64,000 bases of DNA from Tomocerus qinae (lineage: Eukaryota > Arthropoda > Collembola > Entomobryomorpha > Tomoceridae). Positions 1 to 12,000 of this stretch are shown here, piece by piece (position 1 is the stretch's first letter; the number at the start of each line of letters is the position of its first letter). The stretch is from positions 70,528,884-70,592,883 of the forward strand of contig CM034547.1 of the NCBI GenBank assembly GCA_020055645.1, in the 5' to 3' direction. The notes beneath the pieces were generated by a model. The model searched no databases. It had not been told where the DNA came from and worked only from the letters and a program-made list of their open reading frames with translations. A program made the translations under genes and the position numbers.

Positions 1-26
1 TGGAATTCCTGACTGGCTCTACGAAG
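1..26 (+). CDS. Gene A exon a (3' end only), GIPDWLYE
   Basis: Only the last 26 bases are in the window. Base 1 is the third base of a codon, then eight codons give GIPDWLYE, and one base is left over (phase 1). This is the start of the double-Glu helix motif of DPP4. The exon is followed by GCAAGT, a GC-type donor with an otherwise perfect consensus. Gene B has GT at the same place. Confidence 0.85.
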
Positions 27-3000
27 GCAAGTCACAGACATCTCTCTTCGGACTCAAATCATTAATAAAATAAGCCTTGTTCCAGTTTGTAATGCACGTG
101 TACATGCCAAATCAGACACATGAGTGACCGGCCACTGTCATTCCCATTCCCCTGTTCTTAAAGATAAAATTTAAATACAACTCTGCCTTCCTTTGTATTT
201 CTTATCTATCTATACTTATTTTTATTTCTATTTGAACTAGCAACCTTCAAACTCTGTCTGCTATAGAGTGAGTTGCATAGCGTCAGTCAGAGCAGAACAA
301 CAGTGCACTGAAGCTTTAGATAGGAAAATAGCAGAAAACAGTATCTTGTGAAATACAGAATGAGCAAGGGAAATTTTGACAACTTATTTAACTATAAATT
401 GTTCGTGACTTCGTATGTAGATGTATCGGATTATAGAGTATTCCACAGAAGAATGGCTAAAGATGTTTATTATAGCAAAATATTATATCCTTTAACTTAG
501 CTTCACACAATAAACATCAAACTTATCGGAGTTTATATGCATACATATAACTCGTATGCAGGCTTATAAATCGGAAAAGAGGAAGATCGGAAGTGTGTGA
601 GAAATGGCAAAGCTAAAGCTCAGACACTTTCACGTGTCTTCTCATTTGTATAGGATAGCGACAGTCACACACTTGTGCTTTGTCGTTTGAAGCTAGACAC
701 AAACAATGATAAATGAACAGATAAAGGCCAGAGCGGATGGACAGTCTGTCTTTAATAAAGTCCACCTGGTCACATGGCAGAACAGAATGCACCAATCCGA
801 AGCATTTTATTAGGCAGATCAGATCAACTCTACTCACATAGTTTACTTATAAAGTAATTCAGTTCATAACAAGCCTTTGTTGTCAGAGATCAAAAAATTG
901 GCTTTACTACTCCTCTTTCATTTACTTGTGCTCTTCCAAAGAAAACTCATTACTGTATATCGAGGACTTCATCACTCTCATATTACGCTATCGGTCATCT
1001 TGTTTGGGAAAAATTCATTTGATTACCCTTTAGTATTAATAACAGTGTCTTGGCTAATTTAGGGCGACAATGTTGATAAAATGAATAACCTAAGTTACTT
1101 GGGAAAGGTTACAAAACTTTAATTCAGCGAATACATTAGAAGTTTGGTTTTACAACAGATTCACTAAGTGGGTTTTACTGATGGAATAGGAAGAGAGGGA
1201 ATTAGATTTCTACGTTTTATTGTTTTGTATTTCATCGTTTTCAACTTTTGAACGGGTGGATGATATGGGCTGTATAAGTATGAGAGTTAGGAAGATAGAA
1301 GGCGACGCAAGATGTAAGATATAGTGTCATTGTCGGTCAGTGAGATGGGTGGGACAAAGGAGCGGGTATTGTTTGGATCAAATGAGATGTGTCAGGATGA
1401 ATGGGAGGAGAAGTCAAAATACGGGACACGGGAGTACTTGATCAAGTTGATGGCATCCCATTAAAAGGAGACCGCTGGGTGAAAGCAGAAAAATTTGTTT
1501 TCTTGTGCAGTGACTGAGAAAAATATTTGGGGAATGGCTGTCCAAGGCTGTCGGTTGGCACAGTCCATTAGAAATGGCCCCTCTGCGGGAATAAAATAAA
1601 GTGCTTCTCTCGATAGCCTCCCGCTCTCTTGTCTTGTTCAATGGAAACTCATAAATTGCTTTCTCCCAACACTCCTTTCTCCGTGCTCCAACATCAAATT
1701 GAAATCCATCATAAGACTCTATAGAAAGCTACTTATTTTACAGCAGCAGTTCATCATTAGTGCATATAAGTTAGAACACTTTTAATGACCAGGAACCATT
1801 TCATCCGTCCCTCAGGTATATTTCATTCCGCTGACGAAAGCACAAACTTTGTATGCTTCAGCTCCACAATTTAGATCCCGTAGTGAGAAAACTGCATAAT
1901 ATTTTTTCATATTGAATATGATAAAGTTTTCGAATAAAATTACGTTATTAATGAACCACAAAAGTTGAGTGTAAGATTAAACCGATCTAAGACAGAAATG
2001 CCTAAGTAAGATATGGATAGAGTTGCACCACGCAAAATAATTAGAAAGAAACAGAGTTTTTGGACTCCAAGTTTTATACGATGGAAGTTGTGTATCCAAG
2101 CCACTGCAGATAAGTACTACCTATATGTGAAAAGCGGGAGAAAGTCGGAAGAGAAAGTAGATTGGAGTTGTTAGGGCATTAAATAACTTACTTAGGAGTT
2201 AAGAGTCTCTCTTTCTTGATACTCTTCTTCTTCTTCGCTTCTTCAGCCGTTTTCTGTCCCGAGTAGCAGAAATAGTAAGCACAGCAGTAAGTAGCAAGTA
2301 GTACTCCTAAGAACAGCTTGTTTTGACTGCAAATTCTGGAGAAAGTGAATGGACTGAATGAGAAACTTATGCTTTGTGAGTTTCGCACTAATTCTACTTG
2401 AGGCTAGTCTGACGGGACGGAGCTGGCACCGAATTGCTTCTCCGAGAGATAGAAATAAGTAGAGAGAAAATGTCGGGTAGGAGAAAGCTGCGATTAGCGA
2501 GGAACTCTTTAACTTTGTATTAACCATAAGTTATACGACACTCGAATTCACTCTATTAACTCCACTCAACTTCCCGACTCACAATAACATCTCTTGCGTT
2601 GCTACAATTAAGTGTAAGCACCATACTACTAATTATTACTGCCCTACCCGATCCCAATATCAACGGATGATGCCTACCTCTGCTTTCCACGATGGAAAAG
2701 TAAACTTTCTTTTGAGGAAATCCGAGAAAAGATGTTTTGTGTATTTTTAAATTGTTGGTTCTGTTCTGCGTCGTCTGACTCTGTTGGGAGAGCTGCAGCT
2801 GTAAATAATGGAGAGTTAGACGTCTTCCTCACTCAGTTAGTTGGGAAAGGAAGCGAATAATTAAATCACGAGCTTTTGTTGTGAAATTGTACAGAGGAGA
2901 TTCTGGGGAGCAACTCGGCCATGTGGTTCTCTTCGGATGGACAGCGTCTTCTCTTTCTGACATTTAATGACTCCTTGGTCGGTGAACATCATCTGCTCTA

Positions 3001-6000
3001 CTACGGCAGCGTCGAGGACCCTTTTCTCTACCCCAGAGTCAAAACACTCCGCTATCCAAAGGTAAAACTAAATATCACAAGTACCTCAATTAGTCCCAAT
3101 TATAACCACCCAGAGTAGACATAATTCTCTATTTTCTCTCTCATAGTCTGCTGTCTTAGCTTATTGTGCTTTGTGTTGAATAACAAAACTGTTTTTTTTA
3201 TTCCAGCCGGGAACAAAGAATCCTACTGTGACAGCATGGATATGTGATCTTCAGAAAATAGGTTCAAAATTAGTTTCGGTCGAACCACCCGAGGGCATTT
3301 CCACTCTGTAAGTTTTCTGTACTTGTCTTTGCATTTCAACATCAATTTTTTCACTTCCAAACAACTTGAACTGCGTAGACATACTAAATAATATAATGTA
3401 GACTACCTAACTAACTACAATCTTATATTCAGCATAATAACGACTATAATTATACCAAAAGTCTCACCGAGATTACTACACAATTGTTTTGAAGCTACAA
3501 TAATGGGCGGGGTATTGGCCAAGAAAGTTTTAAGGCATTGGTTATGAATTTAGGATGTCGTTTTTCAACGTTGGAAGTCTACTAGAGCTGGGTCGGACAT
3601 CGATTCTCGGCCAATACATGATAAACATTTCATTAAAAATGTAACAAGGTTTTGCTCCGCCCTGGACTCAACTCCACAATACTAAGTGTAGGTTATGAGA
3701 GAGAAAGAATATTCGTGAGTCTTTTCTGTTCATGGACAGTTAACCGACAATCCTCACTAGTGACATGAAAGAACTGGCCTGAGTAAAGTTTTGTGACAGC
3801 AATTCTGTGAGTAATTGGGTCCCATTATTTCTTATCTTCAAATTGAATGGATAACTGACTAAGTCATGTTAGGAATGGCAGTACGAAGGAAGAAATAAAA
3901 AGTCTGTCGTAACTCCTTTTCACCTAATCAATCCATCCATTAGCGTTAAGTTAAAAATGGCAAGTCCGACAATCGTGAGAAAGCAATCTGCGAGAATAGG
4001 AGATTCGATTTGGTTGATGAAAGTGTGCAGACGTTGAGAAGACAGACAGAGTCAATAAAATCAAGTGAAAGCTTTTCTCTTGCCTCACTTTCCCCTCCTC
4101 TCGTTTAAGATGATGGCCTTCTTACTCAATTTGATCAAATGAGATTAAAATTATAGCAAGAGAAAGACTCCTGTTTCAAGCTCGTAATGAGCATCCTCGC
4201 TTCATTAAAAACACTGAAACACGTGAATCCCAAGCAGTCAAACATTCGTAAATATTCTAGCGCTCAACATTTATCCTGCAGCTTCCTTATCAACTCAACT
4301 ATTTCGATTACATATACAACATAGATTAAATATTTCAACATTACGTCTGATTCAATAAGGCTCTTTTGAATCCCTGAGGAATCACGGAAACAAGCTGTTG
4401 TATACGTATATTTAGTACTGCATTACAGTTTACTTCAGGAGGGCGCAATGCTTCGCCTTCTCCAAGTAAATGAGATTTCTCCTTTGGAGTGGGAAACGTT
4501 TTATATACATTTAGAGTATTACTGTTTTACTTTTTACGGACCCTGTACATGTAGAGAGTGAACTGAAAAATGGTTGAGCAATAAAAGAGTTTGCAGACAG
4601 AATAGGAGAATAGCGTTGGTGGTGGTGTCGATAAGTAGGAAGTAGATCAGAGTTATGAGTGAGAGAGTGCAGGGACAGAGTTGCAGATATGGAAAGTGCT
4701 TGGTGTAAATGACGACTGCACAGGGACGAGTCTTCAAGAAGGACGCTCCGATAAAAATTCAGCCACGCGGGAAATCTCAGTCTCTCTCTCCTTAGTGTCC
4801 TTCCTCATAATAACTACATAAATGCTACATAAGAACCCACTCAAACTAAGTCCCTAAGGCTGCCTTAGCTGGCACGCGATTCCAATTTCCGACTGCATTT
4901 CAAAAATTAGTCAGTCTTCTTGACATGTTATATACCGTTGACGTACAAGGCTCCAGTTTTTAAAATTTTTATTGTGGAAATGTAAATTGATCAAAAGGGC
5001 CGAGTGGGAATTTACATTTATCGCAGTAAAACATTTAGCACTCACAATTTCTAAAACGAAGGGTCCAATGGCCCATCAAATTTTTTCCTCTTTTACTACC
5101 AAAGTTTTTAGATTTTGGAAATTTTCCTACGTCAGATACTCATAAATAACATGCACATACTCCTCTATTTGTTAGTCGATCAGGTATCAGTATGTACTTA
5201 CTATACAGGCGTACAGGTGACGTCTTTTGGCATAACAGAAAATTGCTAGCCGAGGCAGCCTTAACGAAGCATTTTGCTCGGTCTCGTCTTGGTACAACTG
5301 CATCTTCTAAGCACACTTAATTTACAACGCAGTTCAGTTGCAGAATTATTAGCAACATTTCCATTCCCCATATACAATGACCCTACTAGGCAGGACGGGA
5401 GATGCTGTGCACAAATACTTTGTCTTCAGAGCCGCCCCTAGTTTTGGCGGGGCCCTGGACAAATGGCAGCGCGGGACCCACTGAGATGAAGTACGCAAAT
5501 ATTAATACGCAGGATACGCAGGGACTATATTATGGAAGTTCTTGTAATAGTCTCTAAATACGTGCTTGCTGATGTGGTCAGTATTCTTATAAAGCTGTTG
5601 ACGTTTAAATACATGCGATAGATTTATTCGCGCGTAGTGCAAAATATTTAGGCCGTTTATGATGAAATAAGCTACTTAAAATTGGCTTTATCACATGTAC
5701 TATCTATTAGTCTGCATCGGCGCGGGTCACTGGGCAGTTTCCCATTCTGCCCATTTTTTCACGGTGCCCCCCCCCCTGAAATTTTTTCCTGGCTGCGGCC
5801 CTGGACGCCGGAAAGCTATTTTGTAGGTTTCTCATGCATGTTTCAGCAGTGTTTCTGAGCTATTTTGGACTTCTACTGACTGATGGATTCTACTGACTCT
5901 GTTTATCCTTCAGCGACTTCACTCTATTAAAAATGGTTGACCCCCTAACTTTTGTCACTATGTCACTTTAGATGCCTTTTATAGCCGTTCTTTGCACGAA

Positions 6001-9000
6001 CGGCATAGTTTAGACAATGTTTTGCCCTGGTGAACCAAATTAGGGTATACTTTGCAATGTTTCTTTAATATTAGCTTCATTTTGAAAGTGTCAGGTTAGG
6101 GGTATCTCTATATTTGTGGGGTTACTGCTGTCGTCTTGTTCAAGTTAAATACTGTAACTGGTCATCATAATTAGTAATTTTTGGAAATTAAAATTCCTGT
6201 AATTAGTGTCTTTCTTCGCTCCGCTGTGAAGAAGTAGGACAAGAAGTAAAAATAGAAGGTTACTCAGATAAGACATTTTTGTAGCAGGTAGTAGTGAAGA
6301 AGTCAGAAGTGCAGCAAAGTACTTGATGGTGGGGCATGAGGTGTGAACAGGCCATCGAAAGCTCTTTCTTCAGCAGGGACGAAGATGTTGAAGTGGAGCT
6401 GTCTACTGCTATCTGTTGTTAGGTGAAAGTTGTGAAGCGAAAGGAGTAGGGAATGGGGAAAGGCAATTAGCTGCATCTCTGCTGGTGATTAATGAATCAA
6501 AGCTTTCTTCGGAGAAAGGCTACCGCATCGTGTCACTGCCCGACCCAGTTCCTTTAATCAGTAACTCTTTAACTAAGGATTAGCCTTTTGCTTCCTCATC
6601 ACGCTCACCCATTACATTTTTTCTCTTTCACCGCCATTCTCAGAACTCGACTTCAGCTATATAATTTTCTACTTCGATGGGAAAATGGTTTACATATCCA
6701 AAATAAATACCAGAAATTCTACTTTCTCTTTCCTTATGCTAAACCCAAATAAAACTTTCATAAATACAGGACGAATCCCATTAGAATATTTTACAATTTT
6801 ATTTAAGTTTAAGTTAAAATTGCTTTATCCTTTCCGTGAGTACCAACCATGGAGTAAATAATATAAAGAAGAAAAAATTCAGTTTATTAAGTCAATTCTG
6901 ATTTATTAAATATTTGATTAAATAATTTGGGGTCTTGCAGTTTAAAGATTTAGTGCTGAAAGCATAAAAACAATTTTGTAGCAGGGCATTTGTATGAATT
7001 TTCGCATCCGTTGTTTAACTAATAAAAAAGGATAACCTTTATCCTTAACTAATATATTCTTGTATTTCAATAAACTGAAATGCGAGTTACATTGTGAAGG
7101 TGGTTTAAAATTCTGAATGTTTGGGTAATTAATGAAATGTTGTTTTAGGGAGTACTACATCACGGCAGCTGGCTGGGTGCACAACACACACGTGAGCATC
7201 ATCTGGACTTCCCGCTCGTACAACTTGTCAATTATTTCCATCTGCTCGGCCAAGAATGGTTCCTGTGATGAGGTCTGCTCTCTCCTCCCATCTTTCTCCA
7301 CTTTCCCTTTTTGACATAGCATTAATCCAGAATGAAATAAAATGATTTCTAATCTTGAGGCATTTCCATAATCAAAAGTCGTCTCAGGAAAAGCACTTTT
7401 TGCTTTGGTTAGTTCTGCGGAGAAAGGAATGTCTCCACGTGCTCTTCCATTCTTGATTTATCGTTTTGTTTTGCCACCGGATTTTACAGACGATGAGTTC
7501 AGCCAAGTCGTGAAGGAAGATATTCAGGAAAAATCGGATTCCTATATTTTCAGGGGCGTGCATCGCCCGACTCTCCATTAGCCTTTCTCCCATTGTCTCT
7601 CCCCGACTTCCTCTTCGTGTTTTTCCTTCTTTGATGTCAAAGAGTGAACGCCTTTTCGTCTCTTGGCACTTTGTCAAATGTCCTCAGCTTTCTCTTTAAA
7701 GCCGAGCACTAAATCAGAGACAGAGACAGAGTTTACTTTCCCTATAAGTGGATTAAGCTTCTTTCTTTATCTTTTGCCACCATAAGTACAGGAATTACTA
7801 CTCAACATTTCTCTTAAAATTGTCCCCTCTTTGATGGCAAAGTGAAGCAATTTGAGTTCAAATCGTTTGAGTCTTTAAACGACTTTATTGATGCATCTGC
7901 TGATGCTTTCCAAGTTTCTTATTAACATAAGACTGTAAAGGTCCCAAGTTCAAGACCTAATACTTTGTAATTCTAGTAGGTCATATACGTAGTTAGTTAA
8001 ACGCACCATTTAGATTCAGTTGGGATGGAGAGCTAATGCCAGTTGACGTTGAAATGTAGTTGTTTGTAGTTTGTATAGAATGTAAAACCTACGGCAAGCC
8101 GTAACAGAAGCTCGCCTGAGTGAAGGGGACCGTGTACACAGTTTTAGTAGAATAATAGAAATAGGTTTATTCTCATATTTATTGGTTAATATTGAGTATC
8201 AAAATCGAAATGTATGAATGTTGAATATTGATGACATTTGGTGAAATATTACTAATATACACTAAAAACTAAATGTAGAGACAATTTCCCAAAACTCAAA
8301 ATAATGATGCTAATGACCAGTAAACTCCCAATTAATTTGTTTTAATTTTCCCCAATTTTTTGGAAGGAATGTAAAGTATATTGTAAATTATTCTACAGCA
8401 CAATTTTTAACTGCCTGCTATTATTGGCTGTAGACAAGGAGACAGCAGATAATGATTACCCTGTAAAAGTGATGGGAAATCTCTCTGTAGGAAATAGATA
8501 GCTTTCTTTGCTATGATACGGGTATCTAGGACTAAGGCAAAGAGTAGAAGAAGGATTTTGATACTGCAATATCCGTACCATAACTATTAATACATGGTGA
8601 AAGTAGTGTGATAGTTTTGATTGGCGAGCCCTGTCTGTGTACCTAAGGTTATGTTATATGTACGTACCAAGATCTTATGCCTATGTACACAGTAAAGAGA
8701 TTTTGGGTAGACAATGATGTGTTTGTGTTTGAACAGATCTACCGCATCACGACGGAGAAGCGCGGTTGGGTGGAGACGATCCCGTTTCCCATTTTCTCTT
8801 CAAGGGGGAATTCAAAAAACTTTGTAACGATAGCTCCGATCCGGGATGGCGAGAATGGGTTCTTTGATCATTTGGTGCTCGTTGACACAATCAACAAACG
8901 CAGCCATCCGATAACTCATGGCAGCTACGATGTCATTAAAACCAACGCCTGGGATGAGGCAAACAAGCTCATGTGAGTCTTGCTAATGCGACATTCAAGT

Positions 9001-12000
9001 GATGTTATGCATGGTGTAGGTGGATGTGCGTGGAGGAGTCTGCACTCTCGGTTACGCAAAGGATACACATTTGACTCCTTTGATAGAGGAGCGTCTCGAG
9101 TGGATTTAATTATTTGACTCTGTTGATTGCAGCTACTTCACAGCCACGCCGGCGTCGCACCCGGGAGAAAGACGGCTCTTCCGGATCCGCGTGGAGCAAC
9201 CTTACACAGAACACTCTCCAGACTGCTTGTCATGTGGTCCAGACCAAGTGATGAACGTGTCCCGGGTCGACTCTGCCAAGAGCGGAGGGAAAGGGAAGGT
9301 GTCCGGCGAAGAGCCCGCTACAGCCGCCGCGGGACTCCAGAAGGGACTTTCCCGGGAGGAGAGTGTCAGCAACCAGGGCAGCATGTCGGGCAGCAATAAA
9401 TCCTGTCTCTTCGTCAGCAACGTCAAATTCAGCGCGGACAAAAGCTACTTCATCGTCGAGTGCTCCGGACCAGACGTTCCTTTCGTCGCACTCTATGCCT
9501 CCACCATTTCGCCCCCTACCAATCTCTACCTTCCCCCCGTTGCCAACATTCGCCTTATCCAGGTTCGTCGCACTGAAATGGAGTCAGACATTCTATTATA
9601 TCTAAACTGTCACCTGTAATAATTAAAAATCCATTTTAAATTCATTTTCACACCGCTTTCACCACATCGATTGGTATATGGTAGAATAAAAAATATTTAG
9701 TGGTGGTGATAGCTTTTGATTGAATCAGATTTAGGAAAAAGAAAAACGATGGAGAATGATATTTCTGCAGTAGTGTATTCTCACTCCGCACTCCTATCCT
9801 TTGGATTCTGACATATGACAATTGCTCTGTATGTACCCAGTCCCCCGCCATCGCATTACAGATAGTCAAATGTGCTTTCTCCTCAGGGAATTTTAGTTGC
9901 CCACTCTGCCTTTTGCTCTTTTATCTATCGAAGAGAGAAAGAAAAAATACAGCTAAACCATATAATGTGGACTACCTATACAATCTTCCTTTCACCTAGA
10001 GAAAATTCTATTCCCTCCTCCCCGCTAGTGACATGTCGAAAGATAGTTTGCTTGCTTTCTTTATAGGCAGTTGCCGATAGTAGTCCGTCAGAGAACCATA
10101 CTTCAATCTTTCAATACTATCTATAACTACTGTTGATAGGTACGTAGACTGTGAAAAACACGTCCCTACCCAGACAACAAAGTATTTCACAGAGTTGAAT
10201 CTAATATGTCCCTGTATTGTATCAACCCATATTATTTTATTTAGATGCAGCCTGAGTGAAGCAATAGTAATAAAGTAGAATTGACGATATAAATAACGAT
10301 GATTTGTAATAATTCATTGCAGATTCTACAGCACAACGAAGCTTTGCAGAACAGCAGCAAGAAAATGGCTTTTCCCCAAGTGCGAACCTTTGCAGTGCAC
10401 ATGACGGGAGGACATACTGTTCAAGTCAAACTCCTTCTCCCTCCCGGGCTCCGAGAAGACGAGATCACCAGATACCCGCTCGTCCTCAATGTGTACGGCC
10501 ATCAGCACCAATGACCTCCCAATCCCCCGCTTATTCTAATCTCCTTTGTGTATATATTTAGGTACGGAGGGCCAGGGACACAGCTGGCTCTGGATCGGTG
10601 GTCCGTGGACTTCACGACGTACTTGGCCAGCAAGAAGGACTACATCGTCGCTCAGATTGACAGCCGTGGCAGCGGAGGCAAAGGCTGGGACTTCCAGCAC
10701 AAGGTCTATTACAAACTCGGCATCAACGAAGCTGAAGATCAAATCGAAGTCATCAAGTACGTTCTCCTCCGCATTCCCTCCTCCACCCACATCAAACTAA
10801 GTGACTTAGGTGCAGATCGGAAAGTGAGGAGAAAGCGCTCTCTCTCGAGAGAAAGTTCACTCCTCTTTAGCTGTATCCATCATAAAACATCAGAGTTACA
10901 ACTAAAGATCTGTTGCCACCGTGTGCGGTTCTTGGCTCCGTTGAACCACTTTCTACTATCTATATTATTGGCGTTGACTTAGACTATGATAAGACCCTTA
11001 CGATGGTCTACTAGACACAACAAGTGTACTGAATCTACTCGTAATAGAAAAATCGAACTCGAAGTAATAATAAATAAATTAGCCTTCTCCACTTAATGCA
11101 AACTATATTGGATATAACACTTGACAGCTAGTAAAATAAAATTCCTAACTTAGGGATATCTAATTTGGTACAACATCATAAGCAAGATTAAGATGAATAC
11201 AATATATTATCTACTGTATATCGTTTTAACTAAGTATTATAATAATACAAATTTCATAATTTTTTTGGCTTTATACTTATTTTGAAATATGACTTGCGAA
11301 TTTTATTGTGACGACTAGGAATGGTTTTAGCGAGAGACTTTGTTATGAATTTGGCCCAAACTTGTTATAAACACTTGAAATATATAAATTATTTGGGCGT
11401 TTGACTTCCAAAAACTTTGAACGACAAAGACAAAATACATTTTAGAAAAGATTCTTCATGAATTGGTGTAGATACATTGTCTGTCTGAACCTCTTTTGCT
11501 TCCTCGCATGTTTCAATGACAACTTTTTCATTGTGAAAGCGTCAATGCAGATTAATCCCGTGAATGCAAATTGTTCAATTTACTGTTGCAGATATTTGCG
11601 GGACTCATTACATTTTGTTGAACCGAAAAAGATCGGTGTGTGGGGCTGGAGCTATGGAGGATATTTGACCGCGATGATCATGAACAGCAAGTTGTCCACA
11701 GAAAAAGATGTGTTCCGCTGTGGAGCGAGCATTGCCCCCGTCTCCAATTGGAAACTTTATGGTATTAATAATATTTGTTTGTAGACAGTAGACACCTTAA
11801 AACTTGTCGATCTGCATGGACTTGTAAGAGATGACGAATTGTAAATCTGTAATGATTGGCATCGATGTTCATTTTCTCTCATTGCAAGTATATCCACCTA
11901 ATTGTGTTAGATTCTGCGTACACGGAGAAGTACATGGGGACTCCGAATGTGACCGACAACTATAAAGGCTATTCAGATAGTGATGTGACAAGAAACGTGG

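Larger units (their letters stand above)
3308..7148 (+). other. Gene A intron of 3.8 kb with two short transposon-like elements
   Basis: No coding segment recognised. It holds the inverted-repeat elements at 4855-5263 and 5427-5803 and a run of ten C at 5767-5776. Confidence 0.7.

Noticed and set aside
7930..7960. GGTCCCAAGTTCAAGACC, resembling a tRNA T-arm
   Set aside because: No matching acceptor, D or anticodon arms upstream; no tRNA gene found in the window.
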